From Bacillota bacterium (GTDB lineage: Bacteria; Bacillota; Dethiobacteria; Dethiobacterales; Dethiobacteraceae): a stretch of DNA of 64,000 nt. Every line of letters starts with the position of its first letter. Positions within the stretch are counted from its first letter, which is position 1. Below are positions 1 to 7,551 of the stretch, in pieces. The stretch lies in the NCBI GenBank assembly GCA_012800795.1, contig JAAZIQ010000079.1, positions 1 to 64,000 of the forward strand, written 5' to 3'. Under the pieces are notes generated by a model, which worked only from the letters and a program-made list of their open reading frames with translations, was not told where the DNA came from and ran no database searches. Made by a program: the position numbers and the translations under genes.

Positions 1-143
1 ATAATTCATGTCGGCGGAGGCTCATTGTCAACAACACCGTAACACCGTAGAATAAATGTGATTTCGAGTGGGCGTCCTTTCAGGATTGGTGAAATTATTT
101 TTTCCCTACAGTGGGTTGACACTATCAGCGAAAAAAATCGCAC

Positions 144-172
144 TTGCAAATTTTAGTTGTGTATGTTATATT
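144..172 (+). promoter_or_regulatory. Promoter for tRNA-Leu
   Basis: TTGCAA at 144-149, a 17-base spacer, then TATATT at 167-172 preceded by TG (extended -10). The predicted start near 179 lies about 22 bases upstream of the tRNA. A perfect TTGACA at 116-121 has no matching -10 and was not used. Bases 1-143 otherwise show no gene, only a short tandem AACACCGT pair near 36-51. Confidence 0.65.
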
Positions 173-200
173 AACTGGTGGACTTTAAAACTTCTACTGT

Positions 201-283
201 GTCGGAGTGGCGGAACTGGCAGACGCGCACGTTTGAGGGGCGTGTGGGCAACCGTACGGGTTCGATTCCCGTCTCCGACACCA
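201..283 (+). tRNA. tRNA-Leu (anticodon GAG), CCA encoded
   Basis: A class II tRNA with a long variable arm. The acceptor stem GTCGGAG (201-207) pairs with CTCCGAC (273-279), followed by discriminator A280 and a genome-encoded CCA. The anticodon stem CACGT/GCGTG encloses a 7-base loop with GAG at 235-237, which reads CUC/CUU leucine codons. The T-loop GTTCGATTC is intact. A73 and the long variable arm are leucine identity features. Confidence 0.95.
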
Positions 284-294
284 CTATGCGAAAT

Positions 295-325
295 AAAGTC
301 AGGGTAAATATACCCTGACTTTTTG
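295..325 (+). terminator. Rho-independent terminator after tRNA-Leu
   Basis: Ten-base perfect stem AGTCAGGGTA / TACCCTGACT (297-306 with 311-320), AATA loop, then a T-run. It ends the tRNA transcript and separates it from sdaAB. No convincing promoter for sdaAB was found between here and 442. Confidence 0.85.
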
Positions 326-441
326 TATTGTAAATACTGCATTTTTCCTTCAAATCAAAGGAAAATAAAGAGGGGTGGCGAAATCAAGGAGTAGATTGCT
401 TTGTAATCAGTGTTCAAAAAATATGTCAAAGGCGGAGAAAA

Positions 442-1110
442 ATGAAGGAATATGGAGTTTTTGATGTTATCGGTCCTATTATGATTGGCCCATCCAGCTC
501 CCATACGGCCGGAGCGGCACGGCTTGGGCTTACGGCCAGAAAAATTGCCGGGGAGGAAATTAAAGAGGTTGTTTTTTATCTGCATGGCTCTTTTGCGAAA
601 ACATATAGCGGACATGGGACGGATAAAGCGCTAGTGGCCGGTGTACTGGGGTTAGAGCCCGATGATGAAAGAATTAAGAATTCTTTTCAACTGGCGCAGG
701 AAAAAGGACTGCTTTATAGTTTTCGGGAAAAAGATTTGGGAGAAGTTCATCCCAATACTGTGCTCATTGCCATGGAAACCGCTTCAGGCCAGAGGTGGGA
801 AGTTACTGGTTCTTCTCTTGGAGGAGGCAAGGTACGTATTATCAGCATTAACGATTTGGAAGTAGAGTTTTCTGGAGAATACACGACACTGATTACATTT
901 CATCAAGACCGCCCCGGCATTATAGCAGATATTTCTGCTGTTTTGGCAAAATATAAGATAAATGTGGCATTCATGCGTGTTTTTCGCCTGAACAGATCCG
1001 CTAATGCAGTCTTAATTGCTGAAACAGATGAAGATATTTCTAATGCAGTTCTGACAGAGATAGAAAAAAATGCTTATATTTATCTGGCCAAGGTATTACG
1101 CCCGTTTTAA
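442..1110 (+). CDS. sdaAB: L-serine dehydratase, iron-sulfur-dependent, beta subunit
   Basis: This is the small subunit of the two-subunit, [4Fe-4S]-dependent enzyme that converts L-serine to pyruvate and ammonia in the cytoplasm. The 222 residues open with the serine dehydratase beta domain (about 1-145), including the GPSSSHTAG motif at residues 16-24. They end with an ACT domain (about 147-222; RPGIIADIS), which in this family binds serine or modulates activity. The GGCGGAG ribosome site lies just before ATG442. The alpha subunit gene follows after 21 bases, so the two are co-transcribed. Split alpha/beta serine dehydratases are typical of Firmicutes. Confidence 0.95.
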   Translation: MKEYGVFDVIGPIMIGPSSSHTAGAARLGLTARKIAGEEIKEVVFYLHGSFAKTYSGHGTDKALVAGVLGLEPDDERIKNSFQLAQEKGLLYSFREKDLGEVHPNTVLIAMETASGQRWEVTGSSLGGGKVRIISINDLEVEFSGEYTTLITFHQDRPGIIADISAVLAKYKINVAFMRVFRLNRSANAVLIAETDEDISNAVLTEIEKNAYIYLAKVLRPF

Positions 1111-1131
1111 TTTTTAAGAAAGGGATGCTTT

Positions 1132-2004
1132 ATGCAAATTAGGAACGGAGAAGATTTAATTAGTTTGTGCAGGGAAAAGAAATTACCCATACACCAGTTA
1201 ATGTTGGAGTATGAATGCTTCAAGTCTGGAAAAGAGCCGGCAGCAGTATATGAAGAAATGCGATCACACCTCCTAGTAATGAAAAAAAGCGTTTACCAAG
1301 GATTAAATGAAAAACTTACTTTAAAGGGCAAAATTATTGGAGGAGAGGCAAAAAAACTACAGCGGCGCAGCCAAAATGCTAAACCGGTTTGTGGATACAC
1401 CATGTCCAGAGCCATTAGTTTTGCTTTAAGTGTTACTGAAGTTAATGCTGCAATGGGGCGGATTGTGGCTGCTCCTACTGCCGGTTCGTGCGGTGTTTTA
1501 CCCGGCGTTTTGTTTGGCTTGGCAGAAACATTTGAGCTTCAGGAGGATCGTCAGGTGGAGGGATTGTTTACGGCAGGGGCCGTAGGCTTAGTGATTGCAA
1601 AAAACGCCTCTCTTTCCGGCGCTGCAGGCGGATGTCAGGCAGAGATAGGTTCGGCTTCGGCCATGGCTGCTGCTGCTGTGGTGGAAATTATGAATGGTTC
1701 GCCGGAGCAAGCCCTGCATGCAGGTGCAATAGCTATAAAAAATCTCCTGGGCCTTGTTTGTGACCCGGTAGCAGGATTGGTGGAGGTACCTTGTTCCAAA
1801 AGAAATGTTGTGGGAACCGCCAATGCCTTAACTGCAGCAGAAATGGCGTTAGCAGGCATTGAAAGTGCCATTCCTTTCGATGAAGTGGTTACTGCCATGT
1901 ACCAAGTAGGATGTGCTTTACCGCCGACGTTAAGAGAGACGTCCGAAGGTGGCTTGGCGGTAACTCCAACGGGCAGAAGGCTAAAAAAGGAGATATTGGG
2001 TTAG
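1132..2004 (+). CDS. sdaAA: L-serine dehydratase, iron-sulfur-dependent, alpha subunit
   Basis: Catalytic subunit (290 aa) that carries the labile [4Fe-4S] cluster deaminating L-serine to pyruvate. Cysteines 168, 210 and 221 have the spacing of the three cluster ligands of the family (42 residues, then 11). The conserved APTAGSCG motif holds C120. It follows sdaAB by 21 bases with an AGAAAGGGATG ribosome site, and the pair ends at a strong terminator. The cluster is oxygen-sensitive, which fits an anaerobe using serine as a carbon or energy source. A dedicated Fe-S assembly pair follows downstream, but a functional link is only a guess. Confidence 0.95.
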   Translation: MQIRNGEDLISLCREKKLPIHQLMLEYECFKSGKEPAAVYEEMRSHLLVMKKSVYQGLNEKLTLKGKIIGGEAKKLQRRSQNAKPVCGYTMSRAISFALSVTEVNAAMGRIVAAPTAGSCGVLPGVLFGLAETFELQEDRQVEGLFTAGAVGLVIAKNASLSGAAGGCQAEIGSASAMAAAAVVEIMNGSPEQALHAGAIAIKNLLGLVCDPVAGLVEVPCSKRNVVGTANALTAAEMALAGIESAIPFDEVVTAMYQVGCALPPTLRETSEGGLAVTPTGRRLKKEILG

Positions 2005-2057
2005 TAGTCATCTTACTGTACACCTTTTGCATTACAATGAGGAGGCTAAATGAAAAG

Positions 2058-2091
2058 AGCTGTGCTGACTGATTTTGGCGCACAGCTTTTT
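2058..2091 (+). terminator. Rho-independent terminator after sdaAA
   Basis: Eight-base stem AGCTGTGC / GCACAGCT (2058-2065 with 2080-2087) followed by TTTTT. It lies inside a possible 23-codon reading frame that starts at 2050 behind a strong AGGAGG; see findings. The rest of the 245-base gap to 2249 shows only an AT-rich stretch with a TATAAT at 2207-2212 lacking a good -35. Confidence 0.85.
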
Positions 2092-2248
2092 AAGTTTACC
2101 AAGTATTTCTGCTTTTCATGACTTTAAAAATCTTAATAAAGACTTAAAAATAAAAGTTTTGGAGAAAGATTTATAGATTTTCCCCCAAAAAGGTAGAAAT
2201 ATGTTTTATAATAGATGGGGAACATTAAGGGCGGGGGTGAAGAATGTT

Positions 2249-3001
2249 ATGTTAGAACTAAGGGATATAACTGTAACAGTTACAGAAGGAACAGAAGCGA
2301 CAATTTTAAAGGATATAAATTTAGAACTGGAAAAAAACAAGATTTATGTAATGACCGGTCCAAATGGCGGAGGAAAATCCTCCATAGCCAAAACAATAAT
2401 GGGAATCTATCAACCTAGCAAAGGGAAATTATTTTTAGATGGAGTTGATATTACTGATAAAAGCATTACAGAACGGGCACGCATGGGTATAGGTTATGCT
2501 TTTCAAACACCGCCGCGCTTTAAAGGCTTAAAGGTAAGGGAATTACTGACTTTAGCCGCCGGCAGAGAAGATATAAATGAACAATGTGATTTGCTTTTTG
2601 ATGTGGGCTTATGCGCACAAGATTATCTTGACCGTGAAATTAATGCTAGTTTTTCAGGCGGTGAATTAAAGCGCATAGAAATTGCTACGCTTTTGGCACG
2701 AAACTTAAAAGTAGCGGTTTTTGATGAACCGGAAGCCGGCATAGATCTTTGGAGTTTTCAGAAGTTGACAGAAACATTTGCACAGCTTCATGAAAAGTAC
2801 GACTTGACATTGGTCATAATTTCACATCAGGAAAGGATTTTGCGTCTGGCAGATCAGGTAATTGTAGTTAGTGAAGGAAGAATTAGTGATATAACCAGTA
2901 GAGATAATATATTAGCCGAAATTGAAAGAATAGATTCAGACTGTCTTTGCCGCAGGGATTGCATAAAAGGGGAGATATTAAGTGCTGAATGCGATCGATA
3001 A
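2249..3001 (+). CDS. SufC-like ABC ATPase of a minimal SUF-like (SMS) Fe-S assembly pair
   Basis: Soluble ATPase of 250 aa that is expected to drive Fe-S cluster assembly on its SufB-like partner encoded next. Walker A GPNGGGKS is at about 37-45, the ABC signature FSGGE at 135-139, Walker B VAVFDEPEAG at 155-164 and the switch His at about 193. There are no membrane segments. The C-terminal tail has a cysteine cluster CxCxxxC at 232-238 and another Cys at 248, unlike classical SufC. Start ATG2249 is chosen because it sits behind GGGGGTG and gives the SufC-like beginning MLEL; an upstream ATG at 2201 overlaps a TATAAT. The next gene overlaps it by 20 bases. Confidence 0.85.
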   Translation: MLELRDITVTVTEGTEATILKDINLELEKNKIYVMTGPNGGGKSSIAKTIMGIYQPSKGKLFLDGVDITDKSITERARMGIGYAFQTPPRFKGLKVRELLTLAAGREDINEQCDLLFDVGLCAQDYLDREINASFSGGELKRIEIATLLARNLKVAVFDEPEAGIDLWSFQKLTETFAQLHEKYDLTLVIISHQERILRLADQVIVVSEGRISDITSRDNILAEIERIDSDCLCRRDCIKGEILSAECDR

Positions 3002-3899
3002 AAGATTATTGCAAGAGGTTGCTGATTTACACACCATTCCTCAAGGAGCTTATAATATTCGTAAAAATGGACAAGGTGTCAGCCGCCAAACCACTGCCAA
3101 CATAGATATTGTAACCAAGAAAGATAAACCTGGTATTGATGTAATTGTTAAGCCCGGTACTAAAGGGGAAAGTGTGCATATACCGGTTATTCTCTCAGAT
3201 AGTATGTCTGATCTGGTTTACAATACTTTTGAAATTGGTGCTGAAGCAGATGTGCTGGTGGTAGCAGGCTGCGGTATTCATAATACCAGCAGCAATAAAG
3301 CTCAGCATGATGGTGTCCATGAATTTTTCGTACGTAAAGGCGCCAAAATGAAATATGTGGAGAAACATTATGGTGAAGGGAATGGCACCGGTGCCCGGGT
3401 GCTCAACCCCAAAACAGTGATAGAAGTAGAAGAGGGCGGCAGCGTTGAGTTGGAAATGGTACAAATTAAAGGTGTCGACCAGACAAAGCGTGATACACTA
3501 ATTCGCCTGCACAAAAATGCCCGTTTAATTGTGACAGAAAGATTGCTTACTGACCAGGAACAAAATGCAGAGTCCAACATTACAGTGGAGCTGTTGGGTG
3601 AAGACTCCACTGCACAAATCATTTCGCGTTCCGTGGCACAGGATAACTCCAAGCAGGTCTTTCATCTTATTTTGCGGGGTTATGCTAAATGCCGCGGACA
3701 CATTCAGTGTGATTCCATCATTATGCAAAATGCAAAGGTTTCTTCCATTCCGGAAATTACAGCTTACCACTCTGATGCTGAATTAATACACGAAGCCGCC
3801 ATTGGCAAAATTGCTTCTGAACAACTTGTTAAGTTAATGACACTGGGCTTGACGGAAGAAGAAGCTGAAGCCGCGATCTTACAAGGCTTCTTAAAATAG
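2982..3899 (+). CDS. SufB/SufD-family Fe-S assembly scaffold of a minimal SUF-like pair
   Basis: A 305-residue member of the SufBD family, far shorter than SufB (about 460 aa). It keeps the beta-helix core and the C-terminal region that docks SufC: GHIQCDS at 239-245 and HEAAIGKI at 270-277. Cysteines 97, 237 and 243 are candidate cluster or sulfur ligands. Start GTG2982 lies behind GGGGAG and overlaps the SufC-like gene by 20 bases, which indicates translational coupling. The two-gene layout without sufS, sufU or sufD matches the SUF-like minimal system described in anaerobic Bacteria and Archaea; that assignment is from family knowledge. Confidence 0.85.
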   Translation: MLNAIDKRLLQEVADLHTIPQGAYNIRKNGQGVSRQTTANIDIVTKKDKPGIDVIVKPGTKGESVHIPVILSDSMSDLVYNTFEIGAEADVLVVAGCGIHNTSSNKAQHDGVHEFFVRKGAKMKYVEKHYGEGNGTGARVLNPKTVIEVEEGGSVELEMVQIKGVDQTKRDTLIRLHKNARLIVTERLLTDQEQNAESNITVELLGEDSTAQIISRSVAQDNSKQVFHLILRGYAKCRGHIQCDSIIMQNAKVSSIPEITAYHSDAELIHEAAIGKIASEQLVKLMTLGLTEEEAEAAILQGFLK

Positions 3900-3960
3900 A
3901 AGAAAGAGCAAAGCGAAGAAAAAGCCGAGTATGTTTATTAAAAGCAAAAAATGATTGATA

Positions 3961-3998
3961 CCACTGTTTTTCCTGCAATCAGGATAGCAGTGGTTTTT
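3961..3998 (+). terminator. Rho-independent terminator after the SufBC-like pair
   Basis: CCACTG and CAGTGG pair (3961-3966 with 3988-3993), with an inner TCCTG/CAGGA stem, followed by six Ts. It closes the Fe-S assembly operon. The remaining bases to 4123 hold no recognisable promoter. Confidence 0.85.
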
Positions 3999-4122
3999 TA
4001 TGCTTCGGGAATCATGATCCAATATATCTTGGCGAGTATAAAAATGTGTGTATTTATAGCAAAAGCATACGTTTTTGCATAAGATGTGGCAAGGAAAGTG
4101 GAGCAACAGGGGATGATAAAAA

Positions 4123-4965
4123 ATGGCTAAAATATATTTGCGGGCGGGCCATGGAGGACGTTACAGCGGAGCAGTGGGCAATGGCCTTGTTGAAAAGCAG
4201 GAAACACTGCGTCATATTCTAATGTTGGCGGAAGAACTATCTAAATATGAGGGACTGGAATTAAAATTAGCCAGAACAGCCGATGTAACTGTAGAATTAA
4301 ATGACAGTATTGCAGAAGCGAACCGCTGGGGCGCAGATTTATACTACTCATCGCATATTAATGGTTTTCAAGATAGTAGTGCTTACGGTTATGAGAGCCA
4401 TATTTATCCTACACCGCTGGCAGAGAGTATACGCGTACAAAATGTTTTACATCCCAAACAGGCTGCCGTCTGGGTAAAGTGGGGCAGTAGAGACAGGGGA
4501 AAAAAGCGTTCCAACTTTGCCGAATTGCGTGAGACTAAAATGGCGGCAATATTAGTGGAAAACGGTTTTATAACAAACAAAAATGATGCGCAATTATTAA
4601 GAAATAATAGTTTTTTGCAAGAATTAACCCAGGCTACAGTTGAAGCTTTTGTTGAGTTATATGACTTAAAGAAAAAGGAGGAACCGGGGATGACCGCCAA
4701 AACATATATTGTGCAAAGCGGAGATAATATGTATCGTATAGCCAGAAATAATAACATGACTTTAGAAGAGTTGGCGAGTTATAATCCACATATTACTGAT
4801 ATTAACTATATTGAAGTGGGTGATATAGTATTTTTGAGTAAACCCACACTATTTGAAGTGGATTATGCAGCCATGAACAGGGAATTAATTTTATGCAGGA
4901 AGAAAAAAGAAGAATACGAGAAAATAGGAAAAGAAATAAACACTTTATCCCATAAATTTTTATAA
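4123..4965 (+). CDS. N-acetylmuramoyl-L-alanine amidase with C-terminal LysM domain
   Basis: Zinc amidase (Amidase_3 family) that cleaves the bond between N-acetylmuramic acid and L-alanine of peptidoglycan. Zn ligands fit H10 (GHGG), E24 and H78 (SSHIN), with the catalytic Glu at E146 (VENGF). A LysM glycan-binding domain occupies about 193-239, and a short charged tail follows. It has no signal peptide or membrane segment: the catalytic fold starts at residue 3. It could be a phage-type endolysin remnant, a spore or mother-cell lytic enzyme, or a protein exported by other means. No holin or phage gene is nearby. ATG4123 follows AGGGGATG. Confidence 0.88.
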   Translation: MAKIYLRAGHGGRYSGAVGNGLVEKQETLRHILMLAEELSKYEGLELKLARTADVTVELNDSIAEANRWGADLYYSSHINGFQDSSAYGYESHIYPTPLAESIRVQNVLHPKQAAVWVKWGSRDRGKKRSNFAELRETKMAAILVENGFITNKNDAQLLRNNSFLQELTQATVEAFVELYDLKKKEEPGMTAKTYIVQSGDNMYRIARNNNMTLEELASYNPHITDINYIEVGDIVFLSKPTLFEVDYAAMNRELILCRKKKEEYEKIGKEINTLSHKFL

Positions 4966-4967
4966 TT

Positions 4968-4993
4968 TAAAAAGCTAAAAAAGCTTTTTTTTA
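4968..4993 (+). terminator. Terminator after the amidase gene
   Basis: AAAAGC / GCTTTT stem around a short A-rich loop, followed by a long T-run (about 4983-4992). A weak stem, but it sits immediately after the stop codon. Confidence 0.65.
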
Positions 4994-5117
4994 TTATAGA
5001 GTATTTTTATAGGATATTAGGCATTTTAATAGCCGGAATAGTTAAAGCTTATAACAGTGGCTGCTAAAACAACGAAGATTAAAAGGCATAAATATAACTT
5101 ATTATAATATTTTAGTA

Positions 5118-5146
5118 TTGCCAAGCTCTTGTGAATATGGTATCAT
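5118..5146 (+). promoter_or_regulatory. Promoter for the FMN-binding-like lipoprotein gene
   Basis: TTGCCA at 5118-5123, a 17-base spacer, and TATCAT at 5141-5146. It lies 44 bases upstream of the TTG start at 5190 and rules out the longer reading frame that would begin inside the -35. Confidence 0.65.
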
Positions 5147-5189
5147 GTCTGCGGAAGCAAATCCAACTAACCTAATGGGAGGGGTAAAT

Positions 5190-6311
5190 TTGAAAAGCAA
5201 AAAAATCTTATCACTGCTGCTTGTCCTAGCCCTAGTGGCAGTCATGCTGGCAGGATGTGGCGGCGGTGGCGGACAAAGCAATGGTAATGGTAATGGAGAG
5301 GGAGAAGGCAATGGCGAAAAGCCTGCCGGAGCAGTTAAGTTAGGTCTTGGCGTAGTAAACTCCATTGCTAAATCCAGTGATTATGTGCCTGCCGAAGGTG
5401 ATCAGGAAGAAAAGCTGGCTGTTGGCCAAGTTGATACCACCATGGCAGCAGTAGCCATTGACGCCGAAGGCAGAGTTGTAGACGTTATCATTGATACCGC
5501 ACAAACAAAAGTTAATTTCGATGCCGACATGAAAGTAACCAACAGAGATGAAGAGTTTAAGACTAAGAAGGAAAAGAAAGATGAATACGGCATGAAAAAA
5601 GTCTCTACCATCGGTAAAGAATGGTACGAGCAAATCGCCGAATTAGAAAAATGGATGATTGGTAAAACCCTAGATGAGATTAAGGGTTTGCAAGTCAAAG
5701 AACGTGATGAAAGTCACAAGGCTGTGCCTGATGTACCGGAGCTGACATCATCTGTTACCATTACCGTGGAAAGCTATCTTGAAGCTGTGGAAAAAGCTTT
5801 CGCTAATGCAGTAGACGTTGAAGGCGCTGTAAAATTAGGATTAGGTAATAAAGTATCTATCGCAAAATCAAAAGACTATGTACCGGCTGAAGGCGACAAA
5901 GACGAAGTTTTGCCGACTGCACAAGTCGATACCACAATAGCCGCAACAGCATTTGACGCTGATGGCAATGTTGCCGGTGTTATCATCGATAATGCACAAA
6001 TCGTAGTCAACTTTGACGCCGAAGGTAAAGTAACCAACAGAGATGCTGAGCTAAAAACTAAGAAAGAAAAGAAAGAAGAGTACGGCATGAAGAGAGTCTC
6101 TACCATTGGTAAGGAATGGTACGAGCAAATTGCCGAGTTAGAAAAATGGATGGTTGGTAAGTCCATTGCTGACATTACAGGCATGAAAGTCAAAGAACGT
6201 GATGAAAGTCACAAGGCTGTACCTGATGTGGAAGAGCTTACTTCTCTGGTAACTATCACTGTTGAAGATTACCTGGCAGTAGTTGAGGAAGCTGCAGCCA
6301 ACGCTCGCTAA
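5190..6311 (+). CDS. Lipoprotein with two tandem FMN-binding-like domains
   Basis: Secreted lipoprotein of 373 aa. A lipobox signal peptide (LAGC, Cys at about residue 24) is followed by a Gly/Asn/Glu-rich linker and two repeats of about 165 and 161 residues (48-212 and 213-373). Each repeat ends in a motif resembling the [S/T]GA[S/T]xT flavinylation site of FMN-binding domains: S-V-T-I-T with candidate threonines T190 and T355. The next gene is ApbE, which attaches FMN covalently to such threonines. It therefore probably carries flavins outside the membrane for electron transfer. It resembles the 'major membrane immunogen' lipoproteins. TTG5190 follows GGGAGGGG. The flavin role is inferred, because the motif is degenerate. 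Confidence 0.75.
   Translation: MKSKKILSLLLVLALVAVMLAGCGGGGGQSNGNGNGEGEGNGEKPAGAVKLGLGVVNSIAKSSDYVPAEGDQEEKLAVGQVDTTMAAVAIDAEGRVVDVIIDTAQTKVNFDADMKVTNRDEEFKTKKEKKDEYGMKKVSTIGKEWYEQIAELEKWMIGKTLDEIKGLQVKERDESHKAVPDVPELTSSVTITVESYLEAVEKAFANAVDVEGAVKLGLGNKVSIAKSKDYVPAEGDKDEVLPTAQVDTTIAATAFDADGNVAGVIIDNAQIVVNFDAEGKVTNRDAELKTKKEKKEEYGMKRVSTIGKEWYEQIAELEKWMVGKSIADITGMKVKERDESHKAVPDVEELTSLVTITVEDYLAVVEEAAANAR
5331..5825 (+). repeat. Tandem domain repeat, copy 1
   Basis: First coding repeat (165 codons) of the lipoprotein. It shares near-identical blocks with copy 2, such as YVPAEGD, KVTNRD, STIGKEWYEQIAELEKWM and KERDESHKAVPDV. Confidence 0.9.
5826..6308 (+). repeat. Tandem domain repeat, copy 2
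   Basis: Second coding repeat (161 codons), closely similar to copy 1 in protein and DNA. It points to a fairly recent internal duplication, or one kept alike by gene conversion. Confidence 0.9.
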
Positions 6312-6340
6312 ACTAGGTGCGGAACATAGGAAATTAGTAA

Positions 6341-6374
6341 TACTCCCCTGCTTGAAAGCAGGGGAGTAATTTTG
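6341..6374 (+). terminator. Rho-independent terminator after the lipoprotein gene
   Basis: Eleven-base stem TACTCCCCTGC / GCAGGGGAGTA (6341-6351 with 6358-6368), TTGAAA loop, then ATTTT. It separates the lipoprotein transcript from apbE, which has its own promoter. Confidence 0.85.
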
Positions 6375-6404
6375 TCAATAAAGTATTACTAATAAAATAA
6401 TATT

Positions 6405-6413
6405 TGTTATAAT
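6405..6413 (+). promoter_or_regulatory. Extended -10 promoter for apbE
   Basis: A perfect extended -10, TGTTATAAT, with no recognisable -35. The predicted start near 6420 falls on the first in-frame ATG (6419), which is why the later ATG at 6431 is preferred. Confidence 0.6.
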
Positions 6414-6430
6414 AAAACATGGTGATGTTA

Positions 6431-7519
6431 ATGAAAGCTAAAATCACACTAAAAATTGTCTTTATGGTTCTTTTGTTATTACTAACAGCTTGCAGCAAGA
6501 CGCCCAAGCAGGAGTATGGAAAATACTCAAAAAGTTTTTTTGACGCCTTCGACACTATGACGCAAGTTATTGCTTACACCAAAAGTGAAGAGGAATTTAA
6601 CAAATATTACGAGCAAATTCACACACGGTTTCTTGAACTGCACCGTTTGTACGACATTTACAATAATTATCCCGGGATTAATAATATAAAAACAATCAAT
6701 GATAATGCCGGTATAAAACCAGTTGAGGTTGAACAAGAAATTATAGATTTAATCCTTTTTGCCAAGGATTGGCATGAGCGAACTGCGGGCCGTGTGAATA
6801 TTGCCATGGGTGCTGTATTAAGTATTTGGCATGATTATCGTACTAAGGCCATTGATTTTCCCGAAGAGGCCGAACTTCCACCAATGGAAAAGTTAAAAGC
6901 AGCTGCCCGGCATACTGATCTTGATAAAGTAATTGTAGATACAGAAAAGAACACTGTTTATTTGACAGATAAAAATATGCGCCTGGATGTGGGTGCCATT
7001 GCTAAAGGTTTTGCCACTGAAATTGTGGTACAGGAAGTAAAAGCGGCCGGACTGACTTCCGCTATCATTAGTGCCGGCGGAAATATTCGTACCATTGGCA
7101 CACCGCTTGATGGTGTGCGTGCGAAATGGAGCATTGGTATTCAAGACCCGAATGAGTCTATTATCTCTGAAAATGGAGTATTGGAAACAGTATTTGTTAG
7201 TGATGCCTCAGTTGTAAGCAGCGGTGATTATCAGCGCTATTTTATTTATGACGGTAAAAAGTATCATCACATTATTGATCCGGATACTTTAATGCCGGGA
7301 AAATATTATCGTGCTGTTACTGTGGTAACAGAGGATGCGGGCTTGGCAGATTTAATGTCAACGGAGTTATTTTTGCTCCCCTTTACAGAGAGTTTGGCGC
7401 TGGCAGAAAAAATCGGTGTAGAGGCGCTCTGGGTTATGCCTGATGGTTCAGTTAAAACCACCGAGGGTTTAAAAGCAATTATGAAAAGTGAAGGTGCAAC
7501 CAATAGTTTAAAAAAATGA
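6431..7519 (+). CDS. apbE: FAD:protein FMN transferase (ApbE), lipoprotein form
   Basis: Membrane-anchored enzyme that transfers FMN from FAD to a Thr/Ser of extracytoplasmic flavoproteins, using Mg2+. The lipobox LLTAC near residue 20 predicts export and lipidation. ApbE signatures follow: the AFDTM start of the mature domain, LDVGAIAKGFA, SAGGNIRTIG, HHIIDPDT, and the C-terminal D-x-x-S-T metal/FAD site (ADLMSTELF). ATG6431 follows GGTGATG. An upstream ATG6419 is in frame, but it lies at the predicted transcription start. The upstream lipoprotein with two flavinylation-like motifs is its most likely substrate. Confidence 0.92.
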   Translation: MKAKITLKIVFMVLLLLLTACSKTPKQEYGKYSKSFFDAFDTMTQVIAYTKSEEEFNKYYEQIHTRFLELHRLYDIYNNYPGINNIKTINDNAGIKPVEVEQEIIDLILFAKDWHERTAGRVNIAMGAVLSIWHDYRTKAIDFPEEAELPPMEKLKAAARHTDLDKVIVDTEKNTVYLTDKNMRLDVGAIAKGFATEIVVQEVKAAGLTSAIISAGGNIRTIGTPLDGVRAKWSIGIQDPNESIISENGVLETVFVSDASVVSSGDYQRYFIYDGKKYHHIIDPDTLMPGKYYRAVTVVTEDAGLADLMSTELFLLPFTESLALAEKIGVEALWVMPDGSVKTTEGLKAIMKSEGATNSLKK

Positions 7520-7551
7520 AAGCCGGCCTGTAACTAGTTGGAGGGAATTAA

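Noticed and set aside
116-121. Perfect TTGACA -35 box upstream of tRNA-Leu
   Set aside because: No -10 at 16-18 bases; the pair at 144-172 is better placed.
4123-4965. Prophage remnant
   Set aside because: Only the amidase is phage-like; there is no holin, tail or integrase gene around it.
5118-5189. Longer start for the FMN-binding-like lipoprotein
   Set aside because: It would start inside the predicted -35, lacks a ribosome site and would bury the lipoprotein signal peptide.
5331-6308. Repeat as an assembly duplication
   Set aside because: The copies differ at many positions, are in frame, and each has its own divergent residues, so it is a real protein-domain duplication.
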